64,000 nucleotides of DNA, taken from positions 10,534,080 through 10,598,079 of the forward strand of contig NC_089319.1 of assembly GCF_036669915.1 (NCBI RefSeq). The letters run 5' to 3'. Every line of letters starts with the position of its first letter. Position 1 is the first letter of the stretch. The position numbers and the translations under genes were made by a program. This stretch comes from Pocillopora verrucosa (taxonomy: Eukaryota > Cnidaria > Anthozoa > Scleractinia > Pocilloporidae). Under the pieces are notes generated by a model. The model did no database searches. It was not told the origin of the DNA and saw only the letters and a list, made by a program, of their open reading frames with translations. This document shows positions 1 to 9,519 of this stretch, piece by piece.

Positions 1-529
1 GAACTTCACACGGGACCTTATTTTATGACATTTGCTCCCAGACTGGTAGCATTGCCATGTGACTCATTCCGCTCAAAGGAAATAACTGACATTGGTATTT
101 TAAATGAATATTTCGAACTCATTGATTTTCACGCAGCACTTCGCTACCATCTAATTTTAAAAAAAATTATTTCCTTATTTATCTCGTTGCAATGCTGTTA
201 TCACAATGACATTGCTACTTTTGTACGTTTAGTTTCTTGAGGGCAGGGGGAAATTGATGGCTCGTGGATAGATTTTAGGGGAATACACGGCCCTTAGAGC
301 TTGTGTTTATGCCAGTATCAGCTGCCAGGGGTTTCGCACTGTTCACGCAACAGGATATCGGTCAGCTCAGGAAAGGGCTTGGATTTCATTACAAATGAGG
401 TAAATCTGTTATTAGAATACGATGGAAACTGCAATTGGTAGGATTTTCATGCGATAAGAAAAGCGCAAATGTAGTCATGTGGAACTGAAGACAAGGAGTA
501 TAAGTACATCTCAAGCGCGTAATAATTAG

Positions 530-675
530 AGAATAATACATGGGTGCGCGTAGATATGGAATTTCTCTTCGAGTGTTTAACTCGATAGCTCACGAGTGAG
601 CGCAGCGAACGAGTGAGATGTCGAGTTGAACACGAGAAGAGAAATTTCATATCTACAAGCAACCATGCATTATCT
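530..675. repeat. Foldback (palindromic) MITE-like element
   Basis: An inverted repeat whose two arms meet near 600. The inner arms (about 550-598 and 605-656) pair over almost 50 bases, both reaching the motif gtagatat at the outside and the gctcac/gtgagc region at the centre. The outer ends (ataatacatggg on the left, ccatgcattat on the right) continue the pairing imperfectly. No ORF is supported. Long near-perfect palindromes of this kind are typical of non-autonomous foldback or MITE elements in cnidarian genomes; the family is not identified here. Confidence 0.75.
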
Positions 676-1228
676 TTTTTTATCATATAAACACAACAGC
701 CCTTTACTGACAAGAAAAGTCAACTTTATGAATCAGGATCGACAATCCGCGAATAAAAATCGTAAAGTGCGTTAGCGCTAAGGCTCAAGATGAAAAAATG
801 TGTTGAAACACTACAAAAACGATGGGCATTATTTTCAATATAAAAAATTCTCAGTTACTGACTTGGTCCTCACCTACGGAAGAAATCTTTCAGGTACACG
901 GCCAAAATAGGCCTGTGGCAAGTCTTCCAGTTGTCGATTTTCGTTCTCAGCCGCGAGAAATCCTTTTACCAACGCCACTGAATACATAACTTTCGGTTTT
1001 TCTCTCCGTATTTTGGTTTTCTTTCCCCTCATGCAAAGTTTGAACGTTACTGTCTATAAGCCATACGCATTTTTCAGTGTTTTAGCAGCCATAATCCGAA
1101 CAAATCCCGACAAACGACCTTGGATTGAGAATGGTGAAGACTTTGCCCGGCCGTTCACTCATCAACCTGACCGAGTGGCGCGAAAAGCGAGTGACGTATC
1201 AGCAGCTAATTGGCGATATCGAATGCAG

Positions 1229-1254
1229 GTGAAAAAATACGATATTTTTTCACG
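1229..1254. repeat. Short hairpin
   Basis: Two perfect 10-base arms (gtgaaaaaat and attttttcac) flank a 5-base loop. It lies in otherwise unannotated sequence (676-1904) in which I see no gene. It may be the terminal hairpin of a degraded DNA transposon. Confidence 0.4.
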
Positions 1255-1904
1255 TGTGTTGTTACGGCTTTTCTCAGGGCTGGAAATCCTTAAATGACAC
1301 CGTTTTTTATATGATAAACAACAATAGGAAGCTCACCATTCTTCGCTTGTGAAATGTCAGCCGAAAAGAATGTTGAACAATCGCGTACGGTGTGGGAACA
1401 GGCCCCTTAATCAGCATTCTTTTTAGCTCAATTCATTGGTTATCTTCCCCTGATTTGACCAGTGGTATGTGTACGTAACAAGCGTCTTCGAAGCCGCGGT
1501 ACGAAACATAAGACCGACGACATTGAAAAGTAAAATCTCCTCGATTTCGACGATCGAAACGCGTCCATTTTTGCCATACAGCTACATCCTTTCGTGAGTA
1601 GTGTATAGAAATACCCAGTTTATATGTATTATTCTTGTAGCTAAAATAATTTGGCGCTCCGGCTACGCAATACGTTCGTCCTTCCTTCTAGATTTCTCCT
1701 CTCCACCATAATTGCCGACATGTCTTCACAGTTTTCTACGTCATAGCCATGTAATATGATCGTTTTGGCCGCGTGCTTTCTGGCCGCTAAATCGCGCTAT
1801 CAATGCACAAAAAAATGGTCAAGGAGAACTCGCTAGGCGCTAAGGTCGATTATTTCTAATTTTAAATACAGCTATTAACCAGAAAATGCAAAGGGCACTT
1901 AAAG

Positions 1905-2172
1905 CTTTGTGGTTTGGGCTTTATAAAACCTAAATGTGAAGTGCTTGCTGATTACATTGTTAGTGTTGTCTTGTTCACTCCTCAGATTGCTTTCGAGATA
2001 CGCTCAAGATTACGTGCTGGTGCATTAAAAACATTTGCATTGGAAAACTCCTGGCCTTCTAGCTCTTTGGCGTCTCGTTGGAACGTTTGGCTGTGACAGA
2101 TCCCAACACCTCTAAGAGCTGACAACTCCGTCGTAACAAGCATAGCTTTCCCCGCAGTTAGAGATTTGTTAA
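1905..2172 (+). repeat. Diverged dispersed repeat, left part (interrupted by BEL element)
   Basis: This stretch is visibly related to 11095-11360. Both carry, in the same order, gctgattacatt, cgctcaagatt, ggtgcatta/agtgcatta, ttggaaaactcct, ctaagagctgacaactc and the ttccccgcagt block. The left copy is cut at GTTAA by the BEL/Pao insertion, and its continuation resumes at 8253. The ORF-like reading through it is not conserved between copies, so I treat it as non-coding repeat. Confidence 0.65.
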
Positions 2173-2406
2173 TATTTTGCCAGTCGAAGATTAACTCAGT
2201 CCACGGTTTTAAACAGCTCCTTTATTGAATCATCGCTTGGAGTAGTCGCGTTCAAAATCCAGTGGTGTCTCACAGTTCTTCTGACTAGCAAGTCGTAATA
2301 CAGTGAATTCCGTTTATGACGTCATCACGTTATGCGATTAGTAATAATTAATTGAAAATTGTGGCCTTAATTAGCTAGCGCAGTAGATAACATATTAAAC
2401 AATACA
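2173..2406 (-). repeat. BEL/Pao 3' LTR
   Basis: This is a 234-bp terminal repeat. On the minus strand it begins TGTATTG right after the purine tract and ends ...GCAAAATA next to the GTTAA duplication. It differs from the 5' LTR at about three sites (gccagt/gctagt, atcgctt/atcactt, ctagcaa/ctaacaa). It contains a palindromic CRE-like motif, tgacgtca. Confidence 0.92.
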
Positions 2407-2477
2407 CTCCCCCATCTGAAATGAGGTATAGTAAGTATACGATTTACAAGTAAATTTAAGAGTTCAGTCACTGTTCA

Positions 2478-3443
2478 TCAATAGGCAGTATTAATATTAG
2501 GCGCTGTACTGGTCGCTGTACACTTATATTTAGTTACAGGCTCATTTGTTATGTTCTTGTATTCGACGTCTACTTTCCGGACTCTCCCATCCGTTCCTGG
2601 ATATGTATTAGAAACTCTCCCGATCTTCCATTTTCCTCTTAACAAGCTCGAGTCCTGTATAAGAACGATATCTCCAGTTTTTAAGTTACGGTGGGATGTA
2701 TGCCATTTTTGACGTATCAGCAAACTGGGAAAGTAATTTTGCGTCCACTTCTTCCAGAAAGAAGATATTATCGTTTGTACGAACGAAAACCGTTTTCTAT
2801 TACTCGCTCGCTCGTCAAAGTTCATGCCACTTGGTATTCGTGCCGTTGCTCTACCAAGCAAAAGATCGTTTGGGCAAAGATATGCACCGTCATCAGGTGA
2901 CGCAGGGTGCCTTCCTATTGGTCTTTCATTCAGCAAGTTGGCGACCTCGTAAAGTACTGTTTGTAACTCTGAGAATGTTAAGGTACTATCGCCAATAGAA
3001 GCGTTAATAGCTCGTTTTACAGATCTTATGAGAGCTTCTGTGACTCCGTTCTGCCAGGGTGCGTCTGCGGATGTAAAGATCCACTCAAATCCCTCAGTTA
3101 TGCCAAAACCTTTTAGTTTGTTCCAATCCCAAGTCTTGGTCATATTAGAAAGCTCTTTATTTGCTGCGACGAGTTGGGTACCGTTATCTGAGAATAGCTT
3201 AAATGGATAACCATGTAGTGACACGAATCGTCTGAAGACCATTAGGAATTTGTCTGTACTGTAGTCTGCTGCTATATCCAAGTAAACTGCTCTTGTCCCT
3301 AGACAGTTGAATATTACTCCATACGCCTTAGATGTTGTTCTTTTCTTTACTTCACCGCGAATCTTGTAAGGTCCAAACAAATCGATGCCTGTACTGCTCC
3401 ATGGAGGGGCTGGTTTCAGCCTTTCAGTTGGAAGGTTGCCCAT
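2478..3443 (-). CDS. BEL/Pao integrase-core ORF (3' part of pol, separated by an in-frame stop)
   Basis: A 321-residue reading frame holding the retroviral-type integrase catalytic core. The candidate acidic triad is D21 (in GIDLFGPY), D86 (in FSDNGTQ) and E136 (in the NGVTEALIRSVK stretch). A C-terminal region follows (about 245-310) with the GDIVLIQD motif common to LTR-retroelement integrases. It is in the same frame as the upstream polyprotein and begins two codons after its TAA, so the ATG here is probably just an internal methionine of what was one polyprotein. Whether the stop is suppressed or is a disabling mutation cannot be told from one copy. The minus-strand 3' LTR begins about 70 bp downstream. 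Confidence 0.85.
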   Translation of the reverse strand: MGNLPTERLKPAPPWSSTGIDLFGPYKIRGEVKKRTTSKAYGVIFNCLGTRAVYLDIAADYSTDKFLMVFRRFVSLHGYPFKLFSDNGTQLVAANKELSNMTKTWDWNKLKGFGITEGFEWIFTSADAPWQNGVTEALIRSVKRAINASIGDSTLTFSELQTVLYEVANLLNERPIGRHPASPDDGAYLCPNDLLLGRATARIPSGMNFDERASNRKRFSFVQTIISSFWKKWTQNYFPSLLIRQKWHTSHRNLKTGDIVLIQDSSLLRGKWKIGRVSNTYPGTDGRVRKVDVEYKNITNEPVTKYKCTATSTAPNINTAY

Positions 3444-3449
3444 TACTTG

Positions 3450-6400
3450 TTACTCAACGACGCATTTGGACTTGATTGATTGCACAAGTTTCAACAGTTT
3501 CGGGATCCAGTACCTGGTACGCACTTTGCTGGCTGTAGTTAATATCCCATGATGCCCTTTTCTGTGTATTTGCTCTGTAAATAAACGTGAGAATGGGTGA
3601 TCGTATGGAAGAAGTATTACTTCTCTCTTGTTGTAGCTCATCTCCATCCATAACTCGCTTCGTCCTCTAATCACATATATACCATCTTCTCGCATCTTAG
3701 GACATAATCTTTTGTAATTCCCGTTCTCGATATCCTTCCCCATGTCTTGTTGAGCTTCTCGTATCCAAAATAATTCAGCCCTTTCCAAATCATGTGGTGT
3801 GAGATCACGTGTTGCGTTTTTCAGAGATGTTTTGGGGTTTCTGTCATAGAGTTTCAGAACTCTTGCCGTCACCCTTAAGAGCTTGTTATAATTTGAGTAC
3901 TTGGTGATATCAATCCTTCCTGCAAGGGTATCCTGAAATCCTTCGATTTTTATAGCCAGTGCCGTCTTGACTCGTTCTGGTAGTTGTGATTCTAAATAAT
4001 TGCGAGTTATTGGCCAATCATCTTCTGGTTGTCGTAGGAATTCGGGTCCTTTCTGCCATGCGCTTTCGAGCCCGATATCGCTAGGCTTCTTCCCTCTCGT
4101 GAGACAATCAGCGATGTTGTGTTCGCTCTCTATCCAGTACCAATCTGTTTGGCTTGTTCCTTCTTGTATTTCTCCAATTCTTGTGGCAGCGAACGTGTTA
4201 AAACCGTAGGAATTTTTCTGTATCATAGCATGTACTATTTGTGAGTCAACAATGTGATAGATTTTTTTAAATTGGTATCTGCATTCTTTCTCTATGAAGA
4301 TCTTGAGACGTTTGTTCAATACTGCTTCACATAGTTCGATACGATCGATAGATATTTTTTTGATTGGAGCTAGGCGATTCTTAGAGATGATCAAGTTACT
4401 TTCAAATTGACCATTTTTCCGTTCCCAGCGTACATACGCGCATGCAGCGTAGGCGTCTTGAGATGTATCACTAAATATAATGAGAATAGGTTCTCCAACT
4501 GCATCCGACGGCTTCACGCATCTCATGAATCGTACTTGATCCATGTCTTTTAAATCTTTGAAGAAGGTTATCCAGTTCTCTCTATTCTCTTCAGGAATGG
4601 GATCATCCCAGTCAAGCTTCTGTTCACTTCCCCATAAGTGCCGCATTAGAATCTTCGCTCTTACAGTGAACGGTCCAGCTAGTCCGAGAGGATCATATAC
4701 ACTATTGATCTGTGAGAGAATCATCCTCTTCGTGAGTTGTTGAGGGGGAAAATCTGTGGTTACGTTATTTGTTTGTAAAGCATGTCTCTTTCCTTTTGGT
4801 GAGAACTTGATCTTGACTTCAAAACATAGCTGATCTTCACATGGATTCCATTTGATCCCAAGTATCTTTTCGGTCGACGTATGCGGTGTCTGTACCATGA
4901 TCGTTTCTTCTTGCTTGTTAATATGTCCTGAGAATATCCACTCTTTAACTTGAAATCCTCCTTTAATAATAGCTTTCTCTATGTCTTGGCTAAGGTCACG
5001 GGCCAGTGCAATGTTATCTTTGCTTTCGATGATATCGTCCATGTAAGTGTTGGTTTGAATTATGTCTGCTGCTTCCGGATAATTCTTGCGCATCATCTCT
5101 GCCGTTTTTCTCAATGCTACAGTGGCGATCGTGCCGGACGGTTTATCTCCAAATGACACTCGCTGTATTATATAGGTGTCTGGTTCTCTCGTACTATCCA
5201 TGTCGCGCCAAAGAAATCGGTGAGTATGTTGGTCTAACTCCGACGTTTTCACTGTGTGGTACATTTTCCTAATGTCTCCCATGAAAGCAACTCTGTTCTC
5301 TCTAAAGCGTATCAAGACGCCTAACAAGTTATTGAACAAGTCAGGACCCTTTGCCCAATACTCGTTTAATACGTGCCCCATATAGTTCGCACTGCTGTTG
5401 AAAACTATACGGACTGGAGTAGATTTCGATTCTGGTTTGAGTACTTCGTGATGAGCAATGTAATGCGTAGGGCCTGTGTAGTTTGTTAATTCTTCCTCGG
5501 ATAGCTTTCTTGCCACATTTCTGGCCACCATGTCCTTTATCTGTTCGTCATACACTTTCGCGTGATCTGCGTTCTTTCTGAGTCGTCGTTCGGTAGCAGC
5601 TAATTTCGCCATCGCTACTTTGCGGTTGTTAGGAAGCTTATGGGGGTCTTTTATCCAGGGGTATTCAGCGGTCCATGAGTTGTCTTCACTCTTGAAACGT
5701 AAATTCCGCTCAATTAACTCCAGTTCCCTTTCTTCCTGTATGGTATAATCTTTGGCGCCCAAGGAGCATTTTCCGCACTTGCATCCCCCGCACTTCGGTT
5801 TGCACTGTACACCAAGTGCCTCGATAGTGTAAAAATCTTCGACATTGACTTTGCCTACAAAGTGTACTCTCGCGTTTCCAAGATTATGGGTCATGCACGT
5901 TTCTTTAAGCAGTGGGTGAGTTCCTCCAACGCATCTTCCAAAACGATTTTTCAGTAGTACAAGATGCCCATTATTCTGTTCCCTTTCCGGGTGAAAGGCA
6001 GCGTATTCATAACCGATCAACACATCAACTGGACCAGCGGGTCGCGCTATTTCATCCTTTGAAGCGTTTCTAAATAGGTGGGCGATGCTCTCTATGTTTA
6101 CATGCTCGATATCAGAGGTGATTTTGTTGATCCCATATACTTCGAATTCCACGGCTTGACCTCGCTTGTCCAAAAGTGGTAGCTTGTATTTCATTGTTTC
6201 GATTTCCTCGTTCTGCCCTCCTATCTTCACTATTGAAAGATTCACTTTGACTCCACTGAGTTTCTCTTGTTTCGCTTTGGCGTTGGTTATGAAGCAAAGT
6301 GAGGCTGCGTTGTCCCACATTACATTAGCTGTCCCCTTCCTGGTTTTTACTCTCTGTACTTGGAGGAGACATGTATCGACGTTGGAGTCGCTGCATACAT

Positions 6401-7964
6401 TGGCGGAGGCAGAAGCTTGCTGGGGTGTACTTTCATCGTTTTCGTGAATTGATGGATGTTTCCTCGTGCAGCCATTCACGCCGCAATCTCTTTTTATCCT
6501 ACAAGTCCGCTGCCTGTGACCAGGCTTAAGACAAGCCCAGCATGCTTGCTTTTCTTTGAGAAAATCCCTTTTTTCGTCAACTGTCTTAGCTTGATAAAGT
6601 CGGCAATTTGACGTCCAGTGCTTACCATTCTCGTGAATCAGACAATTAGGCCTAGGTTCTTTGGTACTTTCGTCTTTTCCAACTGTGATACCCTCCGAGT
6701 AATGTGCTGCGCCCTTGTGATATTGGTTGCTGCTTCCTGCACGGAGTGTAGCACTTTCGTATTCAATGGCATCCCTTTGACTCTGTAGAAAGTCGAGAAG
6801 ACTTGGAAATTTGTTGCTTTTATCAACAAGACTGTCACGAGAGCTTACCCGTTCGGACCATTTCCGTTTGATATCTGACGGGAGTGCTTTCTCAATTACG
6901 CTGACTGAACTTGTGGTTGTGATCTCTGTTTCCAAGCCGAGTCCTTTTAGGTTACGATAACCATCCTCTATGAGGGTTACAAATTCTATAAAGCGTTTAT
7001 CTTCTCCTTCTCTGAGCATTCTAAATCGCTTTATTTCGTCAATGATGACATCGGCAACTTTGGCTGGGTCTCCATATTTGTCGTCTAAACGATGCCACAT
7101 CTCGTCTATGTCGTCGTCTACGCAGTTCACCAATCTCGCTGGCTCCCCCTTAAGACAGGTGCGTAGGACGTACGCTGCGTCACCTTTTCGGATTTGAGTC
7201 ATAACTTGCTTCTGGAAATCTCTTTTAAATTGCGGATACTTGCGCAGTTCTCCGTCAAAGTGAGGCATTCGTACTTTTTCTAGTTGTAGAAAGGAAGCTG
7301 AGGCGGTAGACTCCCGCTTTGTTTCTTTAGCTTCTTCCACATTAGTGTAGCTTAGCGCTATTTTCTCCTTTATTTCATGATAACAGGTTTGGATTGTAGC
7401 GATCCAATTTATTTCAGCTTCTGCTGAGTCTTGAGTTAATAATTGTAGCAGTTCTGCGTTTGATCGTTTGCATTCCAAAAATTCTTCTTCAATTTGCATT
7501 TGTAAATCTCTCAATGCAAAATTGGGAATTTCTTTAGATTGCAGCGCGTGCGAGATAATTTTGTATGAAGCTTCGAAAACTGCGCGCGCTGTTTTCTGTC
7601 TTGTTCGTGCTTTATCAATGTATTCTTGACGCTCCGCGTACGCACGTGTTGATCTTTCTTTCACAGTGATTTGTTCCACATATTTGATTTTGCGATTGGT
7701 CGCCTCATTAAACTTCTCTTGGACTTCCGTCATCCACACTTCTGCTTCTTCAGACTGATCGTCTGGCAATAGCTCGATGTAGGCTTCATGTTTGCCTTCG
7801 AGTTCATCGTACGCTTCCGCGAGTTTCGCATAGTTTGTTTCAACTATTTCTACGCCTTGGTTGTTGTCTATCGACTTGGTGAGGAAGTTCTTCTTTCTTG
7901 TGAATCTTCCTTTAGCTGTTGTACGCTTGCCTTTAGCCTTCTCGATTTCAGCTGCGTTTTCCAT
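3450..7964 (-). CDS. BEL/Pao Gag-protease-reverse transcriptase-RNase H polyprotein
   Basis: A 1,504-residue polyprotein. About residues 230-380 match the DUF1759 Gag domain (VRMPHFDGE...FKRDF). A zinc knuckle of CX2CX4HX4C form lies at 475-488. The aspartic-protease active site is at 551 (WDNAAS, an unusual form of the D-T/S-G motif). Reverse transcriptase has YMDD at 974-977. RNase H-like acidic residues include D1166 (SDTSQDA) and D1286 (ADCLTRG). The C-terminus enters the integrase zinc-binding domain (HH at about 1471, last Cys near 1501) and is cut there by TAA at 3450-3452. The expected second Cys of the zinc site is not present in the normal position, so sequence may have been lost at the break. 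The ATG lies about 50 bp inside the 5' LTR. Confidence 0.92.
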   Translation of the reverse strand: MENAAEIEKAKGKRTTAKGRFTRKKNFLTKSIDNNQGVEIVETNYAKLAEAYDELEGKHEAYIELLPDDQSEEAEVWMTEVQEKFNEATNRKIKYVEQITVKERSTRAYAERQEYIDKARTRQKTARAVFEASYKIISHALQSKEIPNFALRDLQMQIEEEFLECKRSNAELLQLLTQDSAEAEINWIATIQTCYHEIKEKIALSYTNVEEAKETKRESTASASFLQLEKVRMPHFDGELRKYPQFKRDFQKQVMTQIRKGDAAYVLRTCLKGEPARLVNCVDDDIDEMWHRLDDKYGDPAKVADVIIDEIKRFRMLREGEDKRFIEFVTLIEDGYRNLKGLGLETEITTTSSVSVIEKALPSDIKRKWSERVSSRDSLVDKSNKFPSLLDFLQSQRDAIEYESATLRAGSSNQYHKGAAHYSEGITVGKDESTKEPRPNCLIHENGKHWTSNCRLYQAKTVDEKRDFLKEKQACWACLKPGHRQRTCRIKRDCGVNGCTRKHPSIHENDESTPQQASASANVCSDSNVDTCLLQVQRVKTRKGTANVMWDNAASLCFITNAKAKQEKLSGVKVNLSIVKIGGQNEEIETMKYKLPLLDKRGQAVEFEVYGINKITSDIEHVNIESIAHLFRNASKDEIARPAGPVDVLIGYEYAAFHPEREQNNGHLVLLKNRFGRCVGGTHPLLKETCMTHNLGNARVHFVGKVNVEDFYTIEALGVQCKPKCGGCKCGKCSLGAKDYTIQEERELELIERNLRFKSEDNSWTAEYPWIKDPHKLPNNRKVAMAKLAATERRLRKNADHAKVYDEQIKDMVARNVARKLSEEELTNYTGPTHYIAHHEVLKPESKSTPVRIVFNSSANYMGHVLNEYWAKGPDLFNNLLGVLIRFRENRVAFMGDIRKMYHTVKTSELDQHTHRFLWRDMDSTREPDTYIIQRVSFGDKPSGTIATVALRKTAEMMRKNYPEAADIIQTNTYMDDIIESKDNIALARDLSQDIEKAIIKGGFQVKEWIFSGHINKQEETIMVQTPHTSTEKILGIKWNPCEDQLCFEVKIKFSPKGKRHALQTNNVTTDFPPQQLTKRMILSQINSVYDPLGLAGPFTVRAKILMRHLWGSEQKLDWDDPIPEENRENWITFFKDLKDMDQVRFMRCVKPSDAVGEPILIIFSDTSQDAYAACAYVRWERKNGQFESNLIISKNRLAPIKKISIDRIELCEAVLNKRLKIFIEKECRYQFKKIYHIVDSQIVHAMIQKNSYGFNTFAATRIGEIQEGTSQTDWYWIESEHNIADCLTRGKKPSDIGLESAWQKGPEFLRQPEDDWPITRNYLESQLPERVKTALAIKIEGFQDTLAGRIDITKYSNYNKLLRVTARVLKLYDRNPKTSLKNATRDLTPHDLERAELFWIREAQQDMGKDIENGNYKRLCPKMREDGIYVIRGRSELWMEMSYNKREVILLPYDHPFSRLFTEQIHRKGHHGILTTASKVRTRYWIPKLLKLVQSIKSKCVVE

Positions 7965-8013
7965 CTTCGCTTATCCAGTTGTCGCTTTGTAGCAGACCAC
8001 CGTGGATTTTGAA

Positions 8014-8247
8014 TATTTTGCTAGTCGAAGATTAACTCAGTCCACGGTTTTAAACAGCTCCTTTATTGAATCATCACTTGGAGTAGTCGCGTTCAAAATC
8101 CAGTGGTGTCTCACAGTTCTTCTGACTAACAAGTCGTAATACAGTGAATTCCGTTTATGACGTCATCACGTTATGCGATTAGTAATAATTAATTGAAAAT
8201 TGTGGCCTTAATTAGCTAGCGCAGTAGATAACATATTAAACAATACA
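8014..8247 (-). repeat. BEL/Pao 5' LTR
   Basis: A 234-bp terminal repeat matching 2173-2406 with about three substitutions. The matching GTTAA target duplication follows at 8248-8252. A tRNA primer-binding site is not certain: minus-strand TGGTCTGCTAC begins about 14 bases after the LTR and is a weak candidate. Confidence 0.92.
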
Positions 8248-8252
8248 GTTAA

Positions 8253-8640
8253 GATGCATGCTTTAACCCCCAAAAGTCATTACCACGCGACTGCAAGGAA
8301 GAGGAAGTATCTCAAGAATAGTATTTAATAGACTGATCTCGTTAGATCAGTTTGTGGGTGCTGTTTCCAGTATAACTACATGAAATAAAATTCTACATAC
8401 TGAGTTGCAAGAGAGTTTTTAGTACCCATGGCATATTTTGTGTCCCATACGTATTCAATGTCATTTCTGGCGGGAATAAGCATGCCATTATGCTTTACAA
8501 CCATTTTCTTTCCCCCAAAATCAATCATTGATCGACCGGTAATCAAATGATATTATAATTAATCCACTTAACAATCAGGTTATGAAAGTGTTACTTTCAC
8601 ATCATAAGCATAAATGAAGTGATGAATAAATGAATACCAC
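8253..8640 (+). repeat. Right part of the diverged repeat interrupted by the BEL element
   Basis: This continues the repeat cut at 2172. The blocks tagatcagtttgtgggtgctgt and tcccccaaaatcaatcattgatcgac have counterparts at about 11461-11482 and 11500-11525 in the uninterrupted copy. No gene is seen between 8253 and 9160. Confidence 0.5.
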
Positions 8641-9160
8641 ACTTCACTGATGTTTTCAACCAAGATCACCAGCTGGAAGAGTTTTCAAAAAATAACAAAT
8701 ACCTTTAAGCTCTTGAAGTTAAAATGTTTATGTGTTAAGTTTTAAGATCTCGATGACCCCATTACTTTTAGAGTTTTTCGTGGTTTCCAAAGCACAAAGA
8801 GACTAAGAGTATGGATACCCCCTGGATGGGGCATTAGTCCACGGTAGGCTAACACTTCAGTGGCCACCTATATCCTAACGAAAACGGAGACTAAAAATTA
8901 CTATGAAAGAGCTCACCAAATTGGATAAATTCGGGGAATGTTCTCTTCCCATCGTCAAAGACTTCAACTATTCTTCGGTTCGAATAAGTCGTTCCCTCGG
9001 TTCACTTATTTCTGCAGCGTTCGATTAGTACCTCTCTTGGTACTGTTGTTTGCTTCTTTCCACAATTTCGAAACAGGCATCAACGCTTCAGCCCAGCTCT
9101 TCAGTTCAAGCAACTCCGAGATAGCTTGCTCTCCCTCCATTGACATGTTCGCGAGTCCAA

Positions 9161-9448
9161 TTAGTAGGTCTTTGAACGTTTTGAAACTACTTTGCTACAG
9201 GACAACAGTTCTGATAATTTCATGGTCTGCCATTGTTCCTCTTCAAAAATCTGTGACAGTTTTTTCAGCTTGTTGAGCAATTGTACGTTCTTCTTCCTTT
9301 CTTCTTTGACTTGAATTTTCAACTGTCTGGCTTTCTCCTCAGCGGACAATATCTTCATTAGCAAAACAAGATCATATGCATGCCTTTCATTCGCACACTC
9401 GTGTATCCCTTTTCTCAATTTGCCTCGAATTTTAACATGCTTCAGGCG
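9161..9448 (-). pseudogene. Possible relic of a CARD-CC coiled-coil exon
   Basis: An open stretch with no good ATG reads about 95 residues of heptad-rich sequence. Its core (HAYDLVLLMKILSAEEKA, then QLLNKLKKLSQIFEEE and TMKLSELL) lines up without gaps against the coiled coil of CARD copy 1 near 22785-22980 (HFIIALQMKLLTTKEE, DELLNRFTEISKNY, SMKLTEKL). About a quarter of positions are identical by eye. It is on the strand opposite to the three genes, and neither a CARD exon nor a tail was found beside it. Coiled coils resemble one another by composition, so chance similarity is a real alternative. Confidence 0.3.
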
Positions 9449-9519
9449 CCTTTAAAGTTTTCATCTCCTCAAGACGGGTCCCCAGTTGTCGATTCTTTAT
9501 TGATAGGTGGTCAACACCG

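Larger units (their letters stand above)
2173..8247 (-). mobile_element. BEL/Pao-family LTR retrotransposon, nearly full length
   Basis: A 6,075-bp element in minus orientation. It has two 234-bp LTRs, a purine-rich tract (minus-strand agatgggggag) directly upstream of the 3' LTR at 2407-2417, and 5-bp target-site duplications GTTAA at 2168-2172 and 8248-8252. One long ORF encodes Gag, protease, reverse transcriptase and RNase H; a second, in the same frame after a single stop codon, carries the integrase core. No envelope-like ORF is seen. The Gag type (DUF1759-like), the YMDD reverse transcriptase and the domain order fit BEL/Pao. The LTRs differ at about three positions, so insertion was recent. 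The in-frame stop and altered integrase zinc-binding region suggest the copy may not be autonomous. Confidence 0.93.
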
